The notes below the pieces were generated by a model. It was given only the letters and a program-made list of their open reading frames with translations. It did no database searches and was not told the DNA's origin. A stretch of 64,000 nucleotides of DNA. Origin: Streptomyces sp. NRRL F-5126. GTDB lineage: Bacteria > Actinomycetota > Actinomycetes > Streptomycetales > Streptomycetaceae. Positions within the stretch are counted from its first letter, which is position 1; each line of letters begins with the position of its first letter. Shown in pieces: positions 43,018 through 52,940 of this stretch. The stretch spans positions 62,001-126,000 of the forward strand of contig NZ_JOFZ01000006.1 in NCBI RefSeq assembly GCF_000721265.1, given 5' to 3'. Position numbers and translations under genes: made by a program.

Positions 43018-43875
43018 TCAGCTCTTCGTCTGCTCGAAGTGCAGCGCCGCCGCCATCTTCGCCAGGTCCGCGTACGGCGCCGTGCCCGTCACGACCGTGG
43101 TGGCCTTGCCCGTCCTGCGGACCAGGGCGTCGTAGTGGCCGCCCTTCCAGCGCTGCCACTCCTCGCCGCCGACCCGCTGCGTCCTGCCGGTGTTCGTGGC
43201 GTTCTGGCTCACGCTCGTCACGTACCCCTTGGCGGGCGCCGTCGACTGCTCGATGGCCACGTACTGGCCCTGGGGGTCGAGGAAGCCGATGTGCCAGGCG
43301 GCGCCCTTGTCCTGCTGGTACGTGACCGACGTCGGCTTCCACGCCTTCGGCAGGCCCACGGGCGCGGCGACGGGGTAGGGCGCGGCGCGGCGGGCCGTGA
43401 TCAGTTCGACGCGGTAGTCGACGCGCTTGACGGGCGTCGCCTTGTCGTTGTGCGGGATGAAGAGGTACATCACCGCGGCGGCCGCGCCGATGACCAGCAG
43501 GGAGAGGATCAGGCCCGAGATCGACCTGTTGCCTCGGCGCGGTTTCGCGCTCGCGGCGCCCGCGCCGCGAGCGCCCGCGCCGCCCGCGCCCGCGCCGCCC
43601 GCGCCCGCGCCGCCCGCGCCTGCGCCGCCCGCGGTCCCGGCGCTGCCGCCATCGCCACTGGCTCCGCCTTCGGCGGCGCCGCTCCTCGCGTCGGCCACGT
43701 CGCCGTCGCCGTCGTCGACGGGGCGGTCGGCCACGGACGCGGTCCGCTGCCCCGGGGTGGGTGCCTCGGTGGGCCGCCCCTGGGCAGCCCGCTCCTGGCC
43801 CGCGTGCTCCCCCTCGGTCCGCTCCGCCGCCTTCGGCTGCCGCGCCGTCGTGCCCTGCTGCTCTTCGCCTGCCAC
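43018..43875 (-). CDS. DUF4245 membrane-anchored protein
   Basis: A 285-residue protein. The first 115 residues are low-complexity and acidic/Gly-Ala-rich, including a tandem repeat region. One transmembrane helix ('[20 protein letters not shown]') follows, then an extracellular DUF4245 domain ('[20 protein letters not shown]', '[20 protein letters not shown]', '[20 protein letters not shown]'). This family is found next to xseB and glpX in streptomycetes. Function unknown; topology suggests a cell-surface protein with a cytoplasmic disordered N-terminus. Confidence 0.85.
   Translation of the reverse strand: MAGEEQQGTTARQPKAAERTEGEHAGQERAAQGRPTEAPTPGQRTASVADRPVDDGDGDVADARSGAAEGGASGDGGSAGTAGGAGAGGAGAGGAGAGGAGARGAGAASAKPRRGNRSISGLILSLLVIGAAAAVMYLFIPHNDKATPVKRVDYRVELITARRAAPYPVAAPVGLPKAWKPTSVTYQQDKGAAWHIGFLDPQGQYVAIEQSTAPAKGYVTSVSQNATNTGRTQRVGGEEWQRWKGGHYDALVRRTGKATTVVTGTAPYADLAKMAAALHFEQTKS
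43556..43625 (-). repeat. 15-bp imperfect tandem repeat in the DUF4245 gene
   Basis: A GCCCGCGCCGCCCGC-like 15-bp unit recurs about four times and encodes a repeated GAGGA pattern in the disordered N-terminal part. Copy number is likely to vary among strains. Confidence 0.7.
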
Positions 43876-44063
43876 GTCCCATATGGTCGCACCTCGACCG
43901 CGCGCTCATCCGTGGGGCCCACTGCTCAATCTGGCGACTTCCCGATAGAGTCGGATCATCCGCTCTCCCTACCGGGGAGCGGGCAGGGCCGTCACCCCGA
44001 CTCACCGACCGGCACCGCAGTGCCGACAGAGCACTGCCGAGCAGCAGAAAGGTGCGCGCACCG

Positions 44064-45095
44064 ATGACCGATCATCACCTGCCGCCGCCGCTGGAGGTGG
44101 CGCCCGAGGCGCCCGACCGCAACCTGGCCCTGGAACTCGTCCGCGTCACGGAGGCCGCCGCGATGGCCGCCGGGCGGTGGGTGGGCCGCGGCGACAAGAA
44201 CGGCGCGGACGGCGCCGCCGTCAACGCGATGCGCACCCTCGTGTCCACCGTTTCGATGAACGGCGTCGTCGTGATCGGTGAGGGCGAGAAGGACGAGGCG
44301 CCCATGCTGTTCAACGGCGAGCACATCGGCGACGGCAGCGGGCCCGAGGTCGACATCGCCGTGGACCCGATCGACGGAACGACCCTCAACGCCAAGGGCA
44401 TGCCCAACGCGATCGCCGTACTGGCGGCGGCCGACCGGGGCACGATGTTCGACCCGTCGGCCGTCTTCTACATGGACAAGCTGGTGACGGGCCCCGAGGC
44501 CGCCGACTTCGTCGACATCAACGCGCCCGTCGCCGTCAACATCCGCCGCGTGGCGAAGGCCAAGCGCTCCTCGCCCGAGGACGTGACCGTCGTCGTGCTC
44601 GACCGGCCGCGCCACGACGGCATCGTCAAGGAGATCAGGGAAGCGGGCGCCCGCATCAAGTTCATCTCCGACGGCGACGTGGCCGGCGCGATCATGGCCG
44701 TGCGGGACGGCACCGGCGTCGACCTGCTCATGGGCATCGGCGGCACGCCCGAGGGCATCATCACCGCCTGCGCGATGAAGTGCCTCGGCGGCGTCATCCA
44801 GGGCAAGTTGTGGCCGAAGGACGACGCGGAGCGGCAGCGGGCCATCGACGCGGGCCACGACCTCGACCGCGTCCTGACCACGGACGACCTCGTGAGCGGC
44901 GAGAACGTGTTCTTCGTCGCGACGGGCATCACGGACGGCGAACTGCTGCGCGGCGTGCGCTACCGCTCGGAGACGGCAACGACGCAGTCGCTGGTCATGC
45001 GGTCGAAGTCCGGCACGATCCGGCAGATCGACTCCACCCACCGGCTGTCGAAGCTGCGCGCGTACAGCGCCATCGACTTCGACCGGGCCAAGTAG
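44064..45095 (+). CDS. glpX: Class II fructose-1,6-bisphosphatase
   Basis: A 343-residue GlpX. Metal-binding motifs are '[19 protein letters not shown]' and '[20 protein letters not shown]'; '[13 protein letters not shown]' and '[20 protein letters not shown]' form the rest of the site. It catalyses the committed step of gluconeogenesis and is usually the only FBPase in streptomycetes. The ATG lies 12 nt after AAAGG. It has its own promoter region between the divergent DUF4245 gene and itself. Confidence 0.96.
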   Translation: MTDHHLPPPLEVAPEAPDRNLALELVRVTEAAAMAAGRWVGRGDKNGADGAAVNAMRTLVSTVSMNGVVVIGEGEKDEAPMLFNGEHIGDGSGPEVDIAVDPIDGTTLNAKGMPNAIAVLAAADRGTMFDPSAVFYMDKLVTGPEAADFVDINAPVAVNIRRVAKAKRSSPEDVTVVVLDRPRHDGIVKEIREAGARIKFISDGDVAGAIMAVRDGTGVDLLMGIGGTPEGIITACAMKCLGGVIQGKLWPKDDAERQRAIDAGHDLDRVLTTDDLVSGENVFFVATGITDGELLRGVRYRSETATTQSLVMRSKSGTIRQIDSTHRLSKLRAYSAIDFDRAK

Positions 45096-45128
45096 CCGAA
45101 CGGCCACGCAGCCACCGCGGAAACACGC

Positions 45129-45164
45129 GTGAGGTGCCCCCGTTGTGCGGCGGGGGCACCTCAC
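45129..45164. terminator. Bidirectional terminator between glpX and the WhiB gene
   Basis: GTGAGGTGCCCCCG pairs perfectly with CGGGGGCACCTCAC around an 8-nt loop, midway between the convergent genes. This is a strong 14-bp stem. Confidence 0.85.
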
Positions 45165-45186
45165 GTACCCGCGAAGGGCGGCCGGC

Positions 45187-45561
45187 TCAACCGGCCGCGG
45201 CTATGCGCCCCGACGTCGACGCGGCCGCCCGCAGCTCCGTGTCCCTGCGCCTGCGGCGCGCGAGCACGACACGGCGCTCGGCGGCCGTGAGGCCGCCCCA
45301 GACGCCGTACGGCTCGGGCTGGACCAGCGCATGCTCCCTGCAGTCGACCATGACGGGGCACCGGGCGCAGACGCGCTTCGCCGCGTCCTCGCGCGAGAGC
45401 CTCGCGGCGGTCGGCTCCTTGGAGGGGGCGAAGAAGAGTCCGGCCTCGTCCCGGCGGCACACGGCCTCCGAGTGCCACGGCCCTGCCTGATCCTCCCGCG
45501 TGGGGTTGTGCTGGGACAAAGCGGCGGCGACCTGCAGTGGCTTCTGCGGCAGATGCAGCAC
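45187..45561 (-). CDS. wblI: WhiB-family 4Fe-4S regulator, probably WblI
   Basis: A 124-residue WhiB-like protein. The four cluster Cys residues are C35, C65, C68 and C74 ('VCARCPVMVDC'), followed by the turn 'GVWGG' at 86-90 and the basic helix 'RRVVLARRRRRDTEL'. The GTG start follows AGGAG with 6-nt spacing. Next to glpX this is the position of wblI in Streptomyces as I recall it, so the symbol is based on position and type. WhiB proteins bind redox-sensitive clusters and partner with sigma factor domain 4; the target genes of WblI are not known to me. Confidence 0.85.
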   Translation of the reverse strand: MLHLPQKPLQVAAALSQHNPTREDQAGPWHSEAVCRRDEAGLFFAPSKEPTAARLSREDAAKRVCARCPVMVDCREHALVQPEPYGVWGGLTAAERRVVLARRRRRDTELRAAASTSGRIAAAG

Positions 45562-45724
45562 GGTCTACTCCTGACGACGGCTTCGCGAGCGAGAGACGAT
45601 GCTGGGGTCCCTACCCGCTGTACGCGTGCCTAAGCACTGCGTGGCGCACGGTTCCGGCGCCCGGAACGCAGTACGAAATACCGGACGTGGAACCCGATTC
45701 GGCCGAAGTACGGGCAAAGGAAAA

Positions 45725-45749
45725 CGCCCGGACCGGAAAGGCCCGGGCG
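45725..45749 (-). terminator. Rho-independent terminator after the DUF1707 gene
   Basis: On the minus strand the stem CGCCCGG/CCGGGCG is followed directly by GTTTTCC. It lies downstream of the DUF1707 stop and upstream of the WhiB gene's promoter, and is the only intrinsic terminator in the window with a true T-run. Confidence 0.8.
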
Positions 45750-45821
45750 TGCGGACTCCGGCAATTGCGACCGGCGATTGCGAGACCCGGAAAACGCCGC
45801 GCACGCGGCGCGGGCGCGGCG

Positions 45822-46496
45822 TCAGCGCTCCAGATGCTTGCGCAGGCGGTCGTGGAGGTCGGCGATCAGCTTGCCCCTCTTGGGCTTCGCCTCCACGTTC
45901 CCGAAAACCGACAGTCCGTTGACGACGACCACCGGCGCGTCCGGGTCGGCCGCTTCGAGCGTCTTCACCTCGAAATTGCCGAAAACACCCGTGCCGTTGC
46001 CGCGCAGCGAGATGTTCTCCGGCACGCGCACCTCGACATTGCCGAAAATGGAGGTCGCGTTGATGACCGTGCGCCGCTGCCCGAACAGCGCCTCGGTGAG
46101 GTCGATCTCGACATTGCCGAACAGCGTGAACGCGTTCGTCCGGGGGCCGATGCGCCAGCGGCCCTTGCGCGTCGTCGAACTGAACACGGCGACGAGGTTC
46201 TCCGCCGGCGCCGCGTCCTCGGGGCCGTATCCGTATCCCTCGCCCCCGGGAGCGGGCGCGGGACGGGGCGCACCGCCGGCCGCGGGCAGGTCGCGCACGA
46301 GGGGCTCGAGCTCGCCGACGGTCTTCGCGCGGTAGGCCGCGTCGACGCGCTCGCCGTGCTCCTCCGCGTCGAGGCGCCCCTCGGCCAGGGCTTCCTTGAG
46401 GATGTCGGCGATCCTGTCGCGGTCGGCGTCGGAGGCCCGGATGCCCGCGGGCTCCGTCGGCGCCACGGGCTTCTGGGGGTGCTTTTCGAGGTCCAC
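45822..46496 (-). CDS. DUF1707-domain protein with LiaF-like C-terminal domain
   Basis: A 224-residue soluble protein. DUF1707 spans about residues 17 to 70 ('IRASDADRDRIADILKEALA', 'EGRLDAEEHGERVDAAYRAK'). The C-terminal half is a beta-helix-like region with three 'FGNVE' turns ('AFTLFGNVEIDLTEALFG', 'ATSIFGNVEVRVPENI', 'GLSVFGNVEAKPKRG'), as in LiaF-like cell-wall-stress proteins. Starts at GTG 46496. Role is unknown, possibly linked to envelope stress. Confidence 0.85.
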   Translation of the reverse strand: MDLEKHPQKPVAPTEPAGIRASDADRDRIADILKEALAEGRLDAEEHGERVDAAYRAKTVGELEPLVRDLPAAGGAPRPAPAPGGEGYGYGPEDAAPAENLVAVFSSTTRKGRWRIGPRTNAFTLFGNVEIDLTEALFGQRRTVINATSIFGNVEVRVPENISLRGNGTGVFGNFEVKTLEAADPDAPVVVVNGLSVFGNVEAKPKRGKLIADLHDRLRKHLER

Positions 46497-46701
46497 GGAG
46501 CCAGACTAGCGAAACGCGATAGATCGCGACTAGGGGCTATCGCGTTCCGGCGTGCCGTGGCACGGACGAGCGCGTACCGCGCGAGATGAGCGACACCTCA
46601 CACAAGCGCTGTCACAGGCTCGTCCTACGCTGGGAGGGCTGCCAGGACGCTGCCGATGACGAGGGCAGCCGCCGGCCCGTCGAGTGAGGAATGGCTCCAA
46701 C

Positions 46702-48366
<1,665 letters not shown>

Positions 48367-48496
48367 CCGCATCCGGGGGCCGCGCCGAGCGGTCCCCGGG
48401 CCCGGGCGCCGGGCGTGGCCCGGATGTGAGACGCGTCGCGCGGGGAACACGTATGGGCGGGGCGGCGCTGACGTGGTGCAGGAGGTACGACGAGAG

Positions 48497-49993
48497 ATGA
48501 CGAGCGACCCGGCGAACGGCACGGCAAGCGGCACGGCGAGCGGCGAGGAGAGCGGCAGGGCGAGCACCGCGGGCGATCATCCGGACGGCTCGGCGGCGCT
48601 CGGCTCCGCGCCCGCCTACCGGACCGAACACGACTCCATGGGCGAGGTGCGGGTCCCCGCGCGCGCCAAGTGGCGGGCCCAGACGCAGCGCGCCGTGGAG
48701 AACTTCCCCGTCTCGGGGCAGCGCATCGAGCGCGCCCACATCCAGGCGCTGGCCCGCATCAAGGCCGCGGCCGCGAAGGTGAACGCCGAGCTCGGGGTCG
48801 TCGACGCGGACATCGCGCGAGCGATCGAGTCCGCCGCCGAGGAGGTCGCCGACGGGCAGTGGGACGACCACTTCCCGATCGACGTCTTCCAGACGGGGTC
48901 GGGCACCTCGTCGAACATGAACGCCAACGAGGTGATCGCGACGCTCGCCGGCGAGCGCCTCGGCCGCCCCGTCCACCCCAACGACCACGTCAACGCGAGC
49001 CAGAGCTCCAACGACGTCTTCCCGTCGTCCCTGCACGTGGCCGCCGCCGCGGCCGTCACGCGCGACCTCGTGCCGGCCCTCGACCACCTGGCCGCCTCGC
49101 TGGAGCGCAAGAGCGCCGAGTTCGCCGGCGTCGTGAAGGCGGGCCGCACGCACCTGATGGACGCGACGCCCGTCACCCTCGGCCAGGAGTTCGGCGGGTA
49201 CGCGGCCCAGGTGCGCTACGCGGTCGAGCGGCTCGACGCCTCGCTGCCGCGCCTGGCGGAGCTGCCGCTCGGCGGCACGGCGGTCGGCACGGGGATCAAC
49301 ACGCCGCCCGGGTTCGCGGCCGCGGTCATCGCCGAGGTCGCGCGCGTCACGGGGCTGCCGCTGACCGAGGCGCGCGACCACTTCGAGGCGCAGGGAGCGC
49401 GCGACGGCCTGGTGGAGACGTCCGGGCAGCTGCGGACGCTCGCCGTGTCTCTCACGAAGATCGCCAACGACCTGCGCTGGATGGCATCGGGGCCGCGCAC
49501 GGGCCTAGCCGAGATCCGGCTGCCCGACCTGCAGCCGGGCTCGTCGATCATGCCGGGCAAGGTCAACCCGGTGATCCCGGAGGCCGTCCTTCAGGTGGCG
49601 GCGCAGGTCATCGGCAACGACGCGACGGTCGCCACGGCCGGCGCCGCGGGCAATTTCGAGCTGAACGTGATGCTGCCGGTCATCGCGAAGAACCTGCTGG
49701 AGTCGGTGCGGCTGCTGGCCAACGTCGTGCGCCTGCTCGCCGACCGCACGATCGACGGCATCGAGGCCGACGAGGAGCGGGCGCGCGCCTACGCCGAGTC
49801 GTCGGCGTCCGTCGTCACGCCGCTGAACAAGTACATCGGCTACGAGGAGGCGGCGAAGGTCGCCAAGAAGTCGCTGGCCGAGGAGAAGACGATCCGGGAG
49901 GTCGTACTGGAGTCCGGATACGTCGAACGCGGCGAGGTGACCGTCGAACAGCTCGACGAGGCGCTCGACGTGCTGCGCATGACGCACCCGTAG
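48497..49993 (+). CDS. fumC: Fumarate hydratase, class II
   Basis: A 498-residue aspartase/fumarase-superfamily enzyme with a 40-residue low-complexity Ser/Gly-rich N-terminus not seen in E. coli FumC. The signature '[16 protein letters not shown]', the substrate-site '[20 protein letters not shown]' and the '[20 protein letters not shown]' region are complete. It is oxygen-stable and iron-free. Start ATG follows GGAGGT. A class I and a class II fumarase in tandem let the cell keep TCA flux whether or not Fe-S clusters are damaged (inference). Confidence 0.96.
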   Translation: MTSDPANGTASGTASGEESGRASTAGDHPDGSAALGSAPAYRTEHDSMGEVRVPARAKWRAQTQRAVENFPVSGQRIERAHIQALARIKAAAAKVNAELGVVDADIARAIESAAEEVADGQWDDHFPIDVFQTGSGTSSNMNANEVIATLAGERLGRPVHPNDHVNASQSSNDVFPSSLHVAAAAAVTRDLVPALDHLAASLERKSAEFAGVVKAGRTHLMDATPVTLGQEFGGYAAQVRYAVERLDASLPRLAELPLGGTAVGTGINTPPGFAAAVIAEVARVTGLPLTEARDHFEAQGARDGLVETSGQLRTLAVSLTKIANDLRWMASGPRTGLAEIRLPDLQPGSSIMPGKVNPVIPEAVLQVAAQVIGNDATVATAGAAGNFELNVMLPVIAKNLLESVRLLANVVRLLADRTIDGIEADEERARAYAESSASVVTPLNKYIGYEEAAKVAKKSLAEEKTIREVVLESGYVERGEVTVEQLDEALDVLRMTHP

Positions 49994-50002
49994 GATCTGC
50001 GC

Positions 50003-50683
50003 ATGACGGACACCAGAGCGAGCGAAGGGCAGTACTGGGCTCCCGGCACGCAGATCCTGTGGCGCTACCGGGAGAACGCGGGCGAGAGCATCCACATCTG
50101 CCGCCCCGTGACCGTGGCGCGCGACGACGCCGACGTCCTCGCGCTCTGGCTCTCCCCCGGCACCCCGTGCGTGCGTCCCGTCCTGCTCAACGGCCGGCTG
50201 CCGTACGAGGAGCCGCTCGCCAGCCGCTACACGGCGCCGCGCACCGTCAAGCGCGTCCCCTGGTCGGGCAACGGCATCCTGTCGCTGATGCGGCCGGGAG
50301 AGCCGTGGTCGGTGTGGCTGTGGTGGGCCGACGGCTGGCGCTTCAAGAGCTGGTACGTCAATCTGGAGAGCCCTTACTCCCGCGGGCCGGGCACCGTCGA
50401 CTCGGAGGACCACTTCCTCGACATCGACGTCTTCCCCGACCGCACCTGGCGGTGGCGGGACGAGGACGAGTTCGCGCAGGCACGGCAGGACAGACTGATG
50501 GATGCGGACCAGGCAGGGACGGTCGAGGAGGCCGGGCGCAAAGCCCTTGCCTCGATCGCCGCGTGGGCGTCGCCGTTCTCGGACGGGTGGGAGGACTGGC
50601 GGCCCGATCCGGCCTGGCCCGTGCCCGAACTCCCCGGCGACTGGGACCGGATCGCGTCGGCTCCGCCCGTGCCGTCGGCGTGA
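50003..50683 (+). CDS. DUF402 protein (FomD-like)
   Basis: A 226-residue protein of the DUF402 family, whose known member FomD hydrolyses a nucleotidyl phosphonate in fosfomycin synthesis. 'FKSWYVNLESPYSRGPGTVD' and 'SEDHFLDIDVFPDRTWRWRD' with 'EDEFAQARQ' carry the conserved Asp/Glu metal-site residues. It starts 9 bp after the fumC stop and is therefore likely co-transcribed. Its substrate in streptomycete core metabolism is not established. Confidence 0.88.
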   Translation: MTDTRASEGQYWAPGTQILWRYRENAGESIHICRPVTVARDDADVLALWLSPGTPCVRPVLLNGRLPYEEPLASRYTAPRTVKRVPWSGNGILSLMRPGEPWSVWLWWADGWRFKSWYVNLESPYSRGPGTVDSEDHFLDIDVFPDRTWRWRDEDEFAQARQDRLMDADQAGTVEEAGRKALASIAAWASPFSDGWEDWRPDPAWPVPELPGDWDRIASAPPVPSA

Positions 50684-50928
50684 GACCCTTGGTGGAGTCA
50701 CAGGGTCGAAACGTAGGATCGCCGTCCCGACCACGGGGCCCCAAGAGGCGCTCCTCGCGCGCGACCTGATCGCAAGTCATACGCAGCGGACGTGAGAAAG
50801 CCGAGTACCACGACGAGGGGGAGGCGGACCATGCGGACCAGCGACCGGCCGCTCCCTGCCGGAGCGGGTGCCCATGAGGCACCGGCCCCGCACCATCGGC
50901 ATCGGCCCGGACGGACGGAATTCCACGC

Positions 50929-52836
50929 GTGACGGAGCATCCCACTTCCAAGGAAGGCCGGCAGCCCCTGGCCGCCAGGGCCCAGGAGCGCGCCAGGCCG
51001 CGCCTGGACGGGCCGGGCGAGGCCGGCCAGGCGCCGATCGCGGCGCCGCCGCGCCCCGGGCTCGACCCGGGGGTCGGGGCCAGGCGCGAGGGCGACATGC
51101 TCCGTTTCGTGGGCGCTGCGACGCGGCGCATCGCGCGCGGCATGGATCTCGACGAGATCGTGCTCGGCCTGTGCCGGGCGACGGTGCCCACGTTCTCCGA
51201 CGCGATACTCGTCTACCTGCGCGACCCGCTGCCCGTCGGTGACGAGCGGCCGGTGTCGCCGTTCGTGCTGCGGCTGCGCCGCACGGACCGGCTGCGCCTG
51301 TCGGGCGAGGACGTCGAGACGCTGAACGGCATCCCGCCGCAGCTCTCCGATCTCGCCGAGCTGTCCGGCGTGCCGTCCACGAGCTCGCTGCTGCTCGACC
51401 CCGGCAGCGACGTGCTGCCCGCGGCGGAGCTGTGCGAGGTCAGGATGGGCGGCTCGCTCGGCGAGGTGCTGCGCGGCGTGCGTCCGCTGTTCGGCGACGC
51501 GCCCACGGCGCGTGAGGCGCTGCCCGAGCTGCTCGGCGAGAACCGGCTGCTGCCGTCCGGGCACCGGGTGATCCTCGCGCCGCTGCGCGGCAGGCGGCGC
51601 GTGATCGGCGCGGCGGTGTTCCTGCGCAGGCCGGAACGTGCGGTGTTCGAGCCGAACGACCTGCTGGTGGCGGGACAGCTCGCCACGCACACGGCGCTCG
51701 GCATCGACAAGGCGATGCTGTACGGCCGCGAGGCGTACATCGCCGACGAGTTGCAGCGCACGATGCTGCCGGAGAACCTGCCGCAGCCCACGGGCGTGCG
51801 GCTGGCCTCGCGCTACCTGCCCGCGGCGGAGACCGCGCGGGTCGGCGGCGACTGGTACGACGCGATCCCGCTGCCCGGCAGCCGGGTCGCGCTCGTCGTG
51901 GGCGACGTGATGGGCCACTCGATGACGTCGGCCGCGGTCATGGGCCAGTTCCGCACGACTGCGCAGACGCTCGCCGGGCTCGACCTGCCGCCCCAGGAGG
52001 TCCTGCACCACCTGGACGAGCAGGCGCAGCGGCTCGGCACGGACCGCATGGCGACCTGCATGTACGTGGTCTACGACCCGGTGGCGCACCGGATCACGAT
52101 CGCCAACGCGGGCCACCCGCCGCCGATACTGCTGCACATGGGCGGGCACGCGGAGGTGCTGAAGGTACCGCCGGGCGCGCCGATCGGCGTCGGCGGGGTC
52201 GACTTCGAGGCGGTCGAGCTGGACGCGCCCTCGGGGGCGACGCTGCTGCTGTACACGGACGGCCTCGTCGAGTCCCGGCTGCGTGACGTGTGGACGGGCA
52301 TCGAGCAGCTGCGCGAGCGTCTGGAGGCGACGTCGCGGCTTACGGGCCCCGACCACGCGCCGCCGCTCGAAGCGCTCTGCGACGACGTGCTCGACGTGCT
52401 GGGCCCGGGCGACAGGGACGACGACATCGCGCTGCTCGCCGCCCGCTTCGACGGGATCGCGCCGAGCGACGTCGCGTACTGGTTCCTTGAGCCTGAGCAC
52501 GCGGCGCCCGGCCGGGCACGCCGGCTGGCCCGCAAGGCGCTGTCACGCTGGGGCCTCGACGACCTGAGCGACTCGGTGGAGCTGCTGATCAGCGAGGTCG
52601 TGACGAACGCCGTGCGGTACGCGGAGCGGCCCGTGACGCTGCGGCTGCTGCGCACGGACGTGCTGCGGTGCGAGGTCGGCGACGACTCGCCGCAGCTGCC
52701 GAGGCAGCGGCGCGCCCGCGACACGGACGAGGGCGGCCGCGGGCTCTTCCTCGTCAACCGGCTGGCACGGCGGTGGGGTGCGACGCGCCTGTCCACGGGC
52801 AAGGTCGTCTGGTTCGAGATCCCGACGGGGAGCTGA
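50929..52836 (+). CDS. SpoIIE-family phosphatase with GAF and anti-sigma-like kinase domains
   Basis: A 635-residue three-domain signalling protein. Region about 60-270 is a GAF-like sensor; 280-480 is a PP2C-type SpoIIE phosphatase with metal Asp residues in 'ARVGGDWYDAIPLPG', 'VALVVGDVMGHSMTSA', 'LLYTDGLVESR' and 'GDRDDDIALL'; 510-635 is a HATPase_c domain ('LLISEVVTNAVRYAERP', 'EGGRGLFLVNRLARRWGATR'). Such proteins couple a Ser phosphatase acting on anti-anti-sigma factors with an anti-sigma kinase in one chain. GTG start at 50929. Its partner sigma factor is unknown. Confidence 0.92.
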   Translation: MTEHPTSKEGRQPLAARAQERARPRLDGPGEAGQAPIAAPPRPGLDPGVGARREGDMLRFVGAATRRIARGMDLDEIVLGLCRATVPTFSDAILVYLRDPLPVGDERPVSPFVLRLRRTDRLRLSGEDVETLNGIPPQLSDLAELSGVPSTSSLLLDPGSDVLPAAELCEVRMGGSLGEVLRGVRPLFGDAPTAREALPELLGENRLLPSGHRVILAPLRGRRRVIGAAVFLRRPERAVFEPNDLLVAGQLATHTALGIDKAMLYGREAYIADELQRTMLPENLPQPTGVRLASRYLPAAETARVGGDWYDAIPLPGSRVALVVGDVMGHSMTSAAVMGQFRTTAQTLAGLDLPPQEVLHHLDEQAQRLGTDRMATCMYVVYDPVAHRITIANAGHPPPILLHMGGHAEVLKVPPGAPIGVGGVDFEAVELDAPSGATLLLYTDGLVESRLRDVWTGIEQLRERLEATSRLTGPDHAPPLEALCDDVLDVLGPGDRDDDIALLAARFDGIAPSDVAYWFLEPEHAAPGRARRLARKALSRWGLDDLSDSVELLISEVVTNAVRYAERPVTLRLLRTDVLRCEVGDDSPQLPRQRRARDTDEGGRGLFLVNRLARRWGATRLSTGKVVWFEIPTGS

Positions 52837-52860
52837 CGGGGCCCGCGTCCCGGAACTGAG

Positions 52861-52906
52861 GAGGGCCCCGGCCCGGCGCGTGTACTCGCGCCGGGCCGGG
52901 GCCCTC
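52861..52906. terminator. Very strong bidirectional terminator between the SpoIIE and PBP genes
   Basis: A perfect 20-bp stem, GAGGGCCCCGGCCCGGCGCG and its inverse, with a 6-nt TGTACT loop lies between convergent genes. It is the longest perfect inverted repeat in the window. Confidence 0.9.
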
Positions 52907-52940
52907 GTGCGTGGGTCCTGCGCCCCCGCCCGCCCGGCCG

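Noticed and set aside
42369..43325. A 318-codon plus-strand frame across the xseA-xseB gap
   Set aside because: It runs antisense through xseB and into DUF4245, both well supported, and its product is low-complexity.
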